From: CAIYUC01 sp963682005
Lineage (GTDB): Bacteria; Bacteroidota; Bacteroidia; Bacteroidales; FEN-979
Assembly: GCA_963682005.1 (NCBI GenBank)
Contig: OY820914.1
Span: forward strand, 4,030,001 to 4,094,000
Length of the DNA stretch: 64,000 nucleotides
Reading direction: 5' to 3'
Shown: one piece after another, positions 52,097 through 61,691 of the stretch
How the letters are laid out: each line of letters begins with the position of its first letter
How positions within the stretch are numbered: the stretch's first letter is position 1
Translations under genes and position numbers: made by a program
The notes under the pieces: model-generated
The model's input: the letters and a program-made list of their open reading frames with translations, nothing else
Told to the model about the DNA's origin: nothing
Database searches by the model: none

Positions 52097-52137
52097 GTTA
52101 TAATGTTTAATCTGTTTGTGTGCTTGGGTTTTCGAGG

Positions 52138-52145
52138 CAAAAATA
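52138..52145 (-). promoter_or_regulatory. -7 element of the TPR gene
   Basis: Minus-strand TATTTTTG fits TAnnTTTG, 41 bp before the ATG at 52096. A TTG 23 bp further upstream is a weak -33 candidate. Confidence 0.45.
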
Positions 52146-52179
52146 GTTAATTAATAGATATTTTCTTCCAACACGTAAA

Positions 52180-54738
52180 TTAATTTTCCTCGTTTTTCGT
52201 TGGGATATCGTTATTTTCACCAGCCAGATCTGCTTCAGAGTTATCTTGACCTTCGATCACAACTTCATTTTCAAATCCTTCTTCAACAGGCTCTTCTTCC
52301 ACTTCCACTTTAGTCACCGCCGCTATGGCATCCCCTTCATCAATCTTGATCAGTCTGACACCCTGTGTGGCTCTTCCCATGACTCTTAGGTTGGCTACAC
52401 CCAACCTTATAATGATCCCGGATTTATTGATGATCATTAGGTCATCTGTGTCAGTCACATCCTTGATTGCAATCAAAGATCCGGTTTTATCGGTTATATT
52501 TATAGTTTTTACTCCTTTCCCGCCCCGGTTTGTTACACGGTAGTCGTCTATATTTGAACGTTTTCCGTAACCATTTTCTGAGACAACCAAGACATCTGAT
52601 TTTATTTCAGATGAAATACAGATCATTCCAATAACCTCATCTGTTTTTCCAGCCAACCGTATTCCCCTGACTCCAGCGGCATTTCGGCCCATCGGGCGAA
52701 CTTTTGCTTCATTGAACCGGATTGCTCTACCTGACTTTAACGCAAGGAGTATCTCATCCGAACCCTGGGTCAGCCTGGCTTCAAGCAGCATATCACCTTC
52801 CTTTACCGTGATTGCATTTATCCCACTCTGACGTGGTCTGGAATATGCCTCAAGGGAAGTTTTCTTTATCGTGCCGTTCTGAGTTGCAAGGATGATGTAG
52901 TTATTGTTTATATATTCTTCATTCTTAAGGTCCTTCACATTTATATAAGCCTTGACTTTATCTCCTTTCTCAATGGCGATCAGGTTCTGAATCGCCCTTC
53001 CTTTGGAGGCTTTGCTGCCTTCCGGAATTTCGAAAACCCTCATCCAGAAACACTTTCCCTTTTCGGTAAAGAAAAGCAGGTAATTATGATTTGTAGCAAC
53101 AAATAAGTGTTCAAGGAAATCCTCATCCCTCACATCAGAGCCTTTTGTACCCCTCCCTCCCCTGTTCTGACGACGGTATTCCGATAGGGGAGTTCTTTTT
53201 ATGTATCCCATATGGGAAATGGTGATTACCACGTTCTCATCAGCAATCGTATCCTCGATCCTGAAATCCGCTGCGGAATAAACGATCTGTGTTTTCGGTT
53301 CATCACCGTATTTTTCTTTAAGCTCCCGGAGTTCATCCTTTATGATATTCATCCTGAGCGATTCATCTGCCAGTATCGCTTTCAAGCGCTCAATCTCTTT
53401 CATCAATTCATCATATTCCTGGCGGATCTTGTCTCTTTCAAGACCGGTAAGCCGTTGCAATCTCATATCCAGAATTGCCTTAGACTGGATCTCTGACAGA
53501 TCGAAACTAGTCATTAATCCTGTCTTTGCTTCTTCAGGGGTTCTTGAGGCACGGATAAGGGCAATCACTTCATCAAGATGATCAAGTGCAATTAAAAGTC
53601 CAAGGAGAATATGAGCCCTTTTCTCAGCTTCATTGAGATCAAATTTCGTTCTCCGGATCACTACTTCATGCCTGTGCTCAACGAAGTAAAAGATCAGGTC
53701 CTTGAGGTTGAGCATATGCGGCCTTCCTTTAACAAGAGCAATATTATTGACGTTAAAGGCTGTTTGAAGCGGGGTCATCTGGTAAAGCTTATTCAGCACA
53801 ACATTTGTGATGACATCTCTTCTCAGTTCATATACGATGCGAATCCCGTTCCTGTCGGATTCATCCCTGATCTCTGTTATACCCTCAATCTTTTTATCAT
53901 TGACTAACTCGGTAGTTTTTTTGATCATTTCGGCCTTATTGACCTGGTATGGAACGGTGGAAACAATAATGCTTTCCTTTCCATTATCTTCTGTTTCAAT
54001 CTTTGTCTCGCCCCGCATGACAATCCTCCCCCGTCCGGTTGTATAGGCTTCTTTAACACCATCATAGCCGTAAATTATTCCACCTGTGGGGAAATCAGGG
54101 GCTTTGATGAATTTCATCAGTTCTTCGATGGTGATATCCTTATTGTCGATAAATGCGATGATCCCATCAACCACTTCGCCAAGGTTGTGAGGAGCCATAT
54201 TTGTAGCCATTCCGACAGCAATACCTGAAGCACCGTTCAGCAGCAGATTCGGGATCCTGGCAGGCATTACTGTTGGTTCCTTAAGCGTGTCATCAAAATT
54301 CAACTGAAAATCAACTGTATCTTTATCAATATCGGCAACCATTTCTTCGGCAATTTTTGCCATTCTTGCTTCGGTATACCGCATTGCTGCAGGATTGTCA
54401 CCATCAATGGATCCAAAATTGCCCTGCCCGTCAACAAGAGGGTACCGTAAAGACCATTCCTGGGCCATACGTACCATCGCATCGTATACTGATGTATCCC
54501 CGTGGGGGTGGTACTTCCCCAGAACTTCTCCAACGATCCTCGCAGACTTCTTATATCCGCGGTTTGAAAGCACCCCCAATTCGTACATTCCAAATAAAAC
54601 CCGGCGATGAACTGGTTTGAGACCATCACGGACATCCGGCAAGGCTCTTGCCACAATTACCGACATTGAGTAATCAATGTAGGCGGACTTCATCTGGTTT
54701 TCAATGTTAACCCTTACTATTTTTTCTCCTTCTTCCAT
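52180..54738 (-). CDS. gyrA: DNA gyrase subunit A
   Basis: The 852-residue type II topoisomerase subunit cuts and rejoins DNA. The catalytic tyrosine is in AAMRYTEARM; the quinolone-resistance region reads HPHGDTSVYDAMVRMAQ, with Thr where E. coli has Ser83 and Asp at position 87. A C-terminal beta-pinwheel follows, including the GyrA box GRGTKGS (QNRGGRGTKG), which separates gyrase from Topo IV. The C-terminal tail is acidic (EEEPVEEGFENE). It is read away from clpC, with a 324-bp gap between them. Confidence 0.97.
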   Translation of the reverse strand: MEEGEKIVRVNIENQMKSAYIDYSMSVIVARALPDVRDGLKPVHRRVLFGMYELGVLSNRGYKKSARIVGEVLGKYHPHGDTSVYDAMVRMAQEWSLRYPLVDGQGNFGSIDGDNPAAMRYTEARMAKIAEEMVADIDKDTVDFQLNFDDTLKEPTVMPARIPNLLLNGASGIAVGMATNMAPHNLGEVVDGIIAFIDNKDITIEELMKFIKAPDFPTGGIIYGYDGVKEAYTTGRGRIVMRGETKIETEDNGKESIIVSTVPYQVNKAEMIKKTTELVNDKKIEGITEIRDESDRNGIRIVYELRRDVITNVVLNKLYQMTPLQTAFNVNNIALVKGRPHMLNLKDLIFYFVEHRHEVVIRRTKFDLNEAEKRAHILLGLLIALDHLDEVIALIRASRTPEEAKTGLMTSFDLSEIQSKAILDMRLQRLTGLERDKIRQEYDELMKEIERLKAILADESLRMNIIKDELRELKEKYGDEPKTQIVYSAADFRIEDTIADENVVITISHMGYIKRTPLSEYRRQNRGGRGTKGSDVRDEDFLEHLFVATNHNYLLFFTEKGKCFWMRVFEIPEGSKASKGRAIQNLIAIEKGDKVKAYINVKDLKNEEYINNNYIILATQNGTIKKTSLEAYSRPRQSGINAITVKEGDMLLEARLTQGSDEILLALKSGRAIRFNEAKVRPMGRNAAGVRGIRLAGKTDEVIGMICISSEIKSDVLVVSENGYGKRSNIDDYRVTNRGGKGVKTINITDKTGSLIAIKDVTDTDDLMIINKSGIIIRLGVANLRVMGRATQGVRLIKIDEGDAIAAVTKVEVEEEPVEEGFENEVVIEGQDNSEADLAGENNDIPTKNEEN

Positions 54739-55062
54739 TATCCAGGTAGTTATTTATCTTAATATCAACAAGTTCTGCAGAAACATATAATGACACGAAA
54801 TTAGAAAAAATCTACCATATTTCCAACACTTTTTGTTGTTTTCGCTTCTGTTATTACTAACATGAAACTGTTAATAATTATTGGGGTTTTAAACACTTTT
54901 TACAACAACACATATTATTTTTGAAACCTGCCAAAAGGGCATGAAATATAATTGGTATATTGTTTGGCAAACGTTGATAAAAAAATAAAACCAATTTATA
55001 GAATAAGTACTTAATAAACTTGTATCTTGTTCGTTCATTTATTAATATAGAACTAAGAAAAA
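54739..55062. other. Divergent 324-bp gyrA-clpC intergenic region
   Basis: An AT-rich gap without coding content. It holds a -7-like TATTTTTG (54916-54923, plus), a short palindrome GTTTGGCAAAC (54962-54972) and two ACACTTTTT runs with TTGTTG / ACAACAACA flanks (about 54830 and 54894). No CtsR or CIRCE-type box was seen. Confidence 0.5.
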
Positions 55063-57621
55063 ATGGAAGCAAAATTTTCGCAACGGGTAAAGGATGTTCT
55101 GATATACAGCAGGGAGGAAGCAATACGACTGGGCAATGATTATATCGGGCTGGAGCATCTTTTGCTTGGAATAATCAGAGAAGGTGAAGGACTTGCAATA
55201 AAAGTGATCAGAAATCTCGGAGTAGATCTTACAGAAATACGAAGGAAGATTGAATCAGCAGTAGCAAGCAATAAGGAAAAACCACAAAATCCTGAAAACC
55301 TGCCTCTCATTAAACAAGCTGAACGTGCATTAAAAATCACTTACCTTGAAGCCAAATGGTTCAACAGCGAGTTGATTGGGACTGAACACCTGTTGCTCGC
55401 AATTCTGAAGGATGAAAACAACCTGGTTACCAAAGCCTTTTCAAGTTCCGGTGTGACTTATGAAGTCGTTAAGGATGAGATTAAGTTGTATTTGTCGGGG
55501 GGAGCTGAAGACAGGCCGATTGAGCCAAAGGATATTCTGCCGAAGGACGACGATGATGATGACCCGGAAGAAGGAGGAAAAAGTTTTGGTTCCGGGCAAA
55601 AGAAAGGATCTGATTCAAAATCCAAAACACCGGTTCTTGACAATTTCGGCCGTGATATAACCAAAGCTGCGGAAGAAGGAAGGCTGGATCCGATTGTGGG
55701 AAGGCAGAAAGAACTTGAACGCATTTCACAGATCCTGAGCAGGAGGAAGAAAAACAATCCGATACTGATCGGCGAGCCGGGGGTCGGAAAATCGGCTATT
55801 GCGGAAGGATTGGCGTTGCGTATCGTACAGCGAAAAGTTTCAAGGGCTTTGTTCAACAAGAAGATCGTGTCACTGGATCTTGCATCCCTGGTTGCAGGGA
55901 CCAAATACAGGGGACAATTCGAAGAGCGTATGAAAGCTGTTCTGAATGAACTTGAAAAAAATCCGAATATCATTCTCTTCATTGATGAGATCCATACCAT
56001 CGTAGGAGCAGGTAATGCTTCAGGTTCCCTTGACGCTTCCAATATGTTCAAGCCAGCGCTGGCCAGGGGTGAAATCCAGTGTATCGGTGCTACAACACTC
56101 GATGAATACAGGCAATACATTGAAAAGGATGGCGCCCTTGAACGCAGGTTCCAAAAGGTCCTTGTTGATCCGACCACTGCAGATGAAACACTGGAAATTC
56201 TCAACAACATCAAGGAAAAATATGAAGATCATCACCTTGTCAGGTATACGGATGAAGCGATTAAAGCTTGTGTCAGTCTGACCGAGCGATACATCAGTGA
56301 CCGTTACCTTCCGGATAAAGCCATCGATGCCCTCGATGAATCCGGGGCAAGGGTGCACATTTCCAACATCCATGTTCCGTCCGAGATCATTTCGGTTGAG
56401 AACCAGATCGAGGAAACCCGGAAGAAAAAGATGCAGGCGATTAACAGCCAGAAATTTGAGGAAGCCGCTGACCTTCGGGATACCGAAAGGAAACTTCAGG
56501 ATTCCCTCGAGCGTGAAAAGAAGAAATGGGAAGAAGAAGCTCAGATCAACCGGGAAACGGTTTCTGAAGAAAATGTTGCGGAAGTTGTGGCCATGATGAC
56601 AGGCATCCCGGTACAACGGATCGCGAAGAATGAAAGCGACCGTCTCATGAACATGGAAGGGGAACTTGAACATTCGGTGATCGGGCAGAACGAAGCTATA
56701 AAAAAGGTAGTGAGATCGATCCGCCGTAACCGGGCAGGTTTAAAGGATCCAAACAAGCCGATCGGTTCATTCATCTTCCTTGGCCCGACCGGGGTCGGAA
56801 AGACCCACCTTGCAAAAGTTCTTGCCCGGTATTTATTTGATACCGAAGATGCACTCGTTCGAATCGACATGAGTGAATACATGGAGAAATTCGCGGTTTC
56901 AAGACTTATTGGCGCTCCTCCGGGATATGTCGGATATGAAGAAGGTGGTCAGCTTACGGAAAAAATTCGCAGGCGCCCCTACTCCATCGTTCTGCTTGAT
57001 GAAATTGAAAAAGCACATCCGGATGTATTCCACCTGCTTCTTCAGGTTCTGGATGATGGTGTTCTTACAGACAGTTTCGGCAGAAGGGTTGATTTCAAAA
57101 ACACAATCGTGATCATGACCTCCAATATCGGGTCGAGACAACTGAAGGATTTCGGCCAGGGAGTAGGGTTCGCAACGAGTGCAAAGCAGTCTTCTTCCGC
57201 CGACCACACACGTGGAGTTATTGAAAACGCATTAAAAAAGACATTTGCACCTGAATTCCTTAACCGGATTGACGATGTAGTTATTTTTGATTCTCTTGAA
57301 AGGGAAGATATCCACAAGATCATCGATATTGAACTATCGCATCTCTATGACAGGATCAAACTGATGGGATACCAGATGGTGGTTACACCAAAAGCCAAGG
57401 ATTTCATCGTTGAGAAAGGATGGGATGCACAATTTGGAGCACGGCCTTTGAAGAGAGCCATTCAGAAATATGTTGAAGATGCATTGGCAGAAGAGATCAT
57501 CAAGACAAAACTTACGATAAACGATATTATCACTGTAGATTTTGATGAAAAGACTAGCGAGATCATCATCCAGATCCTGAAATCTCCGGCGGAACCAGAA
57601 AAGGTTGCACCTGTGAATTGA
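55063..57621 (+). CDS. clpC: ATP-dependent Clp protease ATP-binding subunit ClpC
   Basis: The 852-residue AAA+ unfoldase feeds ClpP. It has two Clp_N repeats (residues about 1-145, RVKDVLIYSREEAIRLGNDYIGLEHLLLG), an acidic linker, Walker A1 GEPGVGKSAIAEG near residue 237, a UVR/M-domain-like coiled coil (SQKFEEAADLRDTERKLQD, about 465), Walker A2 GPTGVGKTHLAK near 575, and the C-terminal D2-small domain. The short M-domain with UVR motif marks ClpC rather than ClpB. With ClpS and Aat in the same window, ClpCPS is the probable N-degron machine here. Confidence 0.95.
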   Translation: MEAKFSQRVKDVLIYSREEAIRLGNDYIGLEHLLLGIIREGEGLAIKVIRNLGVDLTEIRRKIESAVASNKEKPQNPENLPLIKQAERALKITYLEAKWFNSELIGTEHLLLAILKDENNLVTKAFSSSGVTYEVVKDEIKLYLSGGAEDRPIEPKDILPKDDDDDDPEEGGKSFGSGQKKGSDSKSKTPVLDNFGRDITKAAEEGRLDPIVGRQKELERISQILSRRKKNNPILIGEPGVGKSAIAEGLALRIVQRKVSRALFNKKIVSLDLASLVAGTKYRGQFEERMKAVLNELEKNPNIILFIDEIHTIVGAGNASGSLDASNMFKPALARGEIQCIGATTLDEYRQYIEKDGALERRFQKVLVDPTTADETLEILNNIKEKYEDHHLVRYTDEAIKACVSLTERYISDRYLPDKAIDALDESGARVHISNIHVPSEIISVENQIEETRKKKMQAINSQKFEEAADLRDTERKLQDSLEREKKKWEEEAQINRETVSEENVAEVVAMMTGIPVQRIAKNESDRLMNMEGELEHSVIGQNEAIKKVVRSIRRNRAGLKDPNKPIGSFIFLGPTGVGKTHLAKVLARYLFDTEDALVRIDMSEYMEKFAVSRLIGAPPGYVGYEEGGQLTEKIRRRPYSIVLLDEIEKAHPDVFHLLLQVLDDGVLTDSFGRRVDFKNTIVIMTSNIGSRQLKDFGQGVGFATSAKQSSSADHTRGVIENALKKTFAPEFLNRIDDVVIFDSLEREDIHKIIDIELSHLYDRIKLMGYQMVVTPKAKDFIVEKGWDAQFGARPLKRAIQKYVEDALAEEIIKTKLTINDIITVDFDEKTSEIIIQILKSPAEPEKVAPVN

Positions 57622-57640
57622 TCAGGAAAGAAAAGATCAA

Positions 57641-57673
57641 AAAAAACCGCCTCAGTAAGGCGGTTTTTTTTTT
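57641..57673. terminator. Bidirectional intrinsic terminator after clpC
   Basis: AACCGCC and GGCGGTT pair around a TCAGTAA loop, flanked by an A6 run on the left and T9-10 on the right. It ends clpC and the convergent acyl-CoA dehydrogenase operon. Confidence 0.92.
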
Positions 57674-57682
57674 GCAGTACTT

Positions 57683-59467
57683 TCAGAACTTATATGCGTT
57701 CTCACTGATCAGTTTATCTGCAATTCTTCTCCTGGCATCCTTTACATTAACGCCGGAAACGGTTGTAAGAATGTCAATGCACCTTTCCAGAGCCTTGATG
57801 TCCGGATTTCCGGTAAACGAATAGATCGCATCAAATGCAGATTTACGAAGCAACCCGGCAGCATCGAAGATAAGAACATCCACAATGTCATTATATATTG
57901 CCGCTTCTTCTGCCCCCTTCAGGTTCCCGAACTTTTTAACCCTAAGCAATGCGGATTCGCACACATAGGTTTGTATGATCATGTTGGAAATATTGTTAAG
58001 TACCTCCTGCTCCTGAATAAGCTTTTTCTCGAATTGGCTGGTGGCGCCATTCATAACAACCAGGATCGCTTTTTTAAAATTCTTTACGAACCTCATTTGT
58101 TTGTCAAAAGATGTTTCACCCTCAACCGGTTCATTTTTTATGCAATCCAGGTTTGCTACAAGTTTTTCAGCTTCTCCGAAAAGGTTGAAGTCGCCTTTCA
58201 TGGCTCTTTTCATCGCGGTATCAACCACCAGGAGTCGATTGATCTCATTGGTACCTTCGAAAATCCTGTTGATCCTCGAATCCCTGTACCCTCTTTCAAC
58301 ACTCATTTCAGCTGAATAACCCATACCTCCGTGGATCTGGACGGCTTCGTCGATGACATAATCAAGAACCTCGGAACCATAAACTTTCAGGATTGCAGCT
58401 TCCACTGCATAATGACTGATGCCCTCAATGGTGGCACGGCCTTTATCCTGACCTTCTGCCTTTATTTTGTCGATCATGTAATCGATATCTTTACTCACCC
58501 TGTAATTGGCAGATTCCAGAGCATACGTGCGGATAACCTGTTCCGCAAGCTTATGTTTGATTGCGCCAAAAGTGGAGATAAGGACGTTGAATTGCTTTCG
58601 TTCATTGGCATACCTGACAGAATCGGTAATTGCCTTTTTCGAGGCACCGAGAACATTGGCACCAAGCTTTAAGCGACCCATATGAAGAATGCTCAGGGCA
58701 ATTCTGAAACCTTCACCTCTTTCTCCAATCAGGTTTTCAACAGGAACTTTAACATCATTATAAAAAATCTGAGCTGTTGAGGAGCCTTTAATTCCCATTT
58801 TCTTCTCATCAGGATTGATTACGACACCGGGGAAATCCCGTTCAACGATGAAAGCGCTGAGGCAACGTTCATTCCCGATCTTCGCAAAAACCGTTTGGAT
58901 ATCGGCAAAACCAGCATTGGTGATCCACATTTTCTGTCCGTTCAGGATATAGTGCTTCCCATCGTCGGACAATTTCGCATTGGTTTTCCCTGAATTCGCA
59001 TCACTTCCTGCACCCGGTTCTGTAAGGCAGTATGCACCGATAAATTCGCCGGAAGCAAGTTTGGTTACATACTTCTGACGCTGTTCTTCATTTCCGTAAT
59101 ACATGATCGGTAATGTGCCGATACCTGTATGAGCCATAAACGCCACGGAGAAAGAGTACCCTGCTCCGATTGTTTCGGCTGCAAGCATTTGCGTTACGAA
59201 GGACTGTCCGAAACCACCGTACTCTTCAGGGATGGAGATTCCCATTAAGCCAAGTTCGCCTGCTTTCTTCAGGGTGGATTTCATTAATCCGATATCGGGT
59301 GTATCAATCTGATCGATGTTCGGGTAGAGTTCTGATTCAAGAAAATCCTTACAGGTCTGGGCAATCATTTGCTGTTCCTCATCGAATTCCTCGGGGATGA
59401 AAATATCATCCGCGCCGATCTCTTCAACCAGAAATTCACCACTTTTTAAAATTTTTCTGTTCTCCAT
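57683..59467 (-). CDS. Acyl-CoA dehydrogenase with C-terminal extension
   Basis: The 594-residue flavoenzyme oxidises acyl-CoA to enoyl-CoA and passes electrons to ETF. It has the ACAD middle-domain motif YCLTEPGAGSDANSG, KMWITNAGFAD, and the C-terminal motif with QIHGGMGYSAEMSVERGYRD and RIFEGTNEINRL. About 190 residues follow the usual end, forming a helical extension as in VLCAD/TIGR-type ACADs. It is the last gene of the etfB-etfA-Fe-S operon read leftward. Confidence 0.93.
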   Translation of the reverse strand: MENRKILKSGEFLVEEIGADDIFIPEEFDEEQQMIAQTCKDFLESELYPNIDQIDTPDIGLMKSTLKKAGELGLMGISIPEEYGGFGQSFVTQMLAAETIGAGYSFSVAFMAHTGIGTLPIMYYGNEEQRQKYVTKLASGEFIGAYCLTEPGAGSDANSGKTNAKLSDDGKHYILNGQKMWITNAGFADIQTVFAKIGNERCLSAFIVERDFPGVVINPDEKKMGIKGSSTAQIFYNDVKVPVENLIGERGEGFRIALSILHMGRLKLGANVLGASKKAITDSVRYANERKQFNVLISTFGAIKHKLAEQVIRTYALESANYRVSKDIDYMIDKIKAEGQDKGRATIEGISHYAVEAAILKVYGSEVLDYVIDEAVQIHGGMGYSAEMSVERGYRDSRINRIFEGTNEINRLLVVDTAMKRAMKGDFNLFGEAEKLVANLDCIKNEPVEGETSFDKQMRFVKNFKKAILVVMNGATSQFEKKLIQEQEVLNNISNMIIQTYVCESALLRVKKFGNLKGAEEAAIYNDIVDVLIFDAAGLLRKSAFDAIYSFTGNPDIKALERCIDILTTVSGVNVKDARRRIADKLISENAYKF

Positions 59468-59494
59468 TTTAATTATCTGTTTGTGAATATTTAG

Positions 59495-60301
59495 TTACAA
59501 ATTCAGGGATTGGGCGATAATCTCTGCAATATCGCAGTTCTTCACCTCTTCCTCTTTATTTTTATATTTCAATCCATCCGTAAGCATTGTCATGCAGAAA
59601 GGGCAGGCCGTTGCAATAACACTCGCTTCAGTCCGAAGGGCTTCTTCCGTTCTTTCAATGAATACTTCTTTATTTCCTTTCTCGGCTTCCTTGAACATCT
59701 GTGCCCCGCCAGCACCACAGCACAGAGCAAAGCTTTTGTGACGCTCCATTTCCACCAGGTTGCCGGTCAGTTTTTTAAGAATTGCCCTGGGTTCAGCGTA
59801 AATATTGTTGCCGCGTCCAAGATAACAGGGATCATGGTATGTGATCCTGACATCGTCCAGCGATGATGCGTCGATCTTTAACTTTCCGGATTCAATATAA
59901 CCCAGGAGAAAATGCAGGTAATTTATCACTTCATACTTTCCTCCGAGATCAGGATACTCATTTTTCAGGATGTTGAAACAATGAGGGCAGATGGTTATGA
60001 TCTTCCTGATTTCGTACGAATCGAGCAGCTTAATATTCTGCAAGGCCTGCATCTGGTAAAGCATTTCATTTCCCGCGCGCCGGGCGGGATCACCTGTACA
60101 TGATTCTTCTTTTCCAAGGATCGCATAATCCACTTCGAGGTATGCAAGGATCTTTGCAAAAGCTCTCACCACTTTTTTGTACCTGTCGTCGAACGCTCCG
60201 GCGCATCCCACCCAAAAGAGATATTCAGGCTTTTTTCCTTTTGCGAATAAATCCGCCATTACCGGAATATCGATCTGTTTGGTTTCCATTGTATCCATCA
60301 C
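59495..60301 (-). CDS. CCG-domain Fe-S oxidoreductase subunit (HdrB-like)
   Basis: The 268-residue protein has two CCG (DUF224) modules: the first from FWVGCAGAFDDRYKK to ICPHCFNILKNEYP, the second with HDPCYLGRGN, CCGAGGAQMF and ACPFCMTML. Such domains bind noncubane 4Fe-4S clusters in HdrB and in membrane ETF:quinone oxidoreductases. It starts 4 bp after the membrane subunit gene, so the two polypeptides probably form one complex. Confidence 0.9.
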   Translation of the reverse strand: MMDTMETKQIDIPVMADLFAKGKKPEYLFWVGCAGAFDDRYKKVVRAFAKILAYLEVDYAILGKEESCTGDPARRAGNEMLYQMQALQNIKLLDSYEIRKIITICPHCFNILKNEYPDLGGKYEVINYLHFLLGYIESGKLKIDASSLDDVRITYHDPCYLGRGNNIYAEPRAILKKLTGNLVEMERHKSFALCCGAGGAQMFKEAEKGNKEVFIERTEEALRTEASVIATACPFCMTMLTDGLKYKNKEEEVKNCDIAEIIAQSLNL

Positions 60302-60305
60302 TGAA

Positions 60306-61625
60306 TTAATTAACCCTTAGCTTAAGGTTCTGTGTCCATAACACCCTGTCTTCAACGGAGTATTGCCATGGAGCACCATTATTCTCAATGTTGTTGAAGG
60401 CGATCTTCAGTTGTCCCGGGGCTGAGGCTTCTTCCATTACAAGGTACCTGCGCATGTCAACGATCAGCGTGGGGTGATTGATGTTTATCGGACATTCCTG
60501 GGCACATGCATTGCACGTTGTGCATGCCCACAATTCTTCCTCATGGATATAATCCCGAAGTAAAGATTTGTTATCAGTGAATTCTTTCCCGTTTTTTACA
60601 AGTCCCGGACCTTTTTCTTTCATACGGGCACGAACATCCATGATGATCTTTCTCGGTGACAATCTTTTCCCTGTAAGGTTAGCCGGACAAACCGATGTAC
60701 AGCGACCGCATTCGGTACATGCAAGGGAGTCAAGGTAATTTTTCCAGGATACGTCTTCAACATCGCGAACACCAAAACGCTCAACAGGCATATCAGCTGC
60801 AGGTTCGGCAGAGGCAGCCTGGGGATCAAGCATCAGTCTGACTTCCCTCGTTATATTATCCATATTCGGCAATTTGCCCAGCGGGTCAAGCCTTGTAAGA
60901 AAAACATTCGGCACCGACATAAAGACATGAAAATGCTTTGAATAAGGAAGAATGTTCGCAAAAAGGAAAATAAGGAGGATGTGTGACCACCATGACACCT
61001 GCAACATAATATTCAGGCTTTCGCCCTTCATTCCTAAAAAAAGGAGTGCAACATACCTGCTGACCGGGTAGACACCTGCAATATCTTTCCCGTTCAATGT
61101 CATCATTGCATAATAAAAGGAATTCATACTGACCAGGGAAACCATCAGAAAAAGGATAAGCAGCAGTGCGATTTTGGCGTCCCAGTGAGAAATCTCTTTC
61201 ATTTCAATCCCTTCAAAACGTTTGATATGAAGGAATAACCTCCTGAAAAGGAAGATGATGATTGAAAATCCGACGACATACCCGAAAATATCGCCCGACG
61301 CAATAAAGAACTGGTAAACAGGACCCAGGACAGAGAGGACTTTCTCATAGCCGGTCAATCCTTCAATGATCATTTCGATGCTTCCGAAAAGGATCACACA
61401 AAAGCCCCAGAATACAAGGGCATGGAAGAATCCTATCACTGGAAACCGAAAGATCTTTGTCTGGCCGAAGGCAATCCCGAACATTGCATTCATCCTCTTT
61501 CCTATATCCCTGACCGGAAATGCGGACCTGGTCAACCTGAAATAACTGACAATCCTTTTAGTCGTATATGAAAAAAATCCCAGCGTGATCAGAAGTGTCA
61601 GGGCGAAAATGTACTGGTTCACCAT
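60306..61625 (-). CDS. Membrane-bound 4Fe-4S oxidoreductase subunit, EMO/HdrE-like
   Basis: The 439-residue protein has five to six N-terminal transmembrane helices (residues about 1-240) with His residues suited to heme b, as in NarI-type domains, then two 4Fe-4S motifs CTECGRCTSVCP (about residue 298) and CTTCNACAQECP (about 368). It resembles ETF:(mena)quinone oxidoreductases that move electrons from ETF into the membrane. The CCG domains, fused in many homologs, are here a separate gene 4 bp downstream. Confidence 0.88.
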   Translation of the reverse strand: MVNQYIFALTLLITLGFFSYTTKRIVSYFRLTRSAFPVRDIGKRMNAMFGIAFGQTKIFRFPVIGFFHALVFWGFCVILFGSIEMIIEGLTGYEKVLSVLGPVYQFFIASGDIFGYVVGFSIIIFLFRRLFLHIKRFEGIEMKEISHWDAKIALLLILFLMVSLVSMNSFYYAMMTLNGKDIAGVYPVSRYVALLFLGMKGESLNIMLQVSWWSHILLIFLFANILPYSKHFHVFMSVPNVFLTRLDPLGKLPNMDNITREVRLMLDPQAASAEPAADMPVERFGVRDVEDVSWKNYLDSLACTECGRCTSVCPANLTGKRLSPRKIIMDVRARMKEKGPGLVKNGKEFTDNKSLLRDYIHEEELWACTTCNACAQECPININHPTLIVDMRRYLVMEEASAPGQLKIAFNNIENNGAPWQYSVEDRVLWTQNLKLRVN

Positions 61626-61691
61626 ATTATTTTATTCTTCCGGGTAAATAATTCAGAAAAACCAAGGAAAGAGGCAGGTGCAAACAGATGA

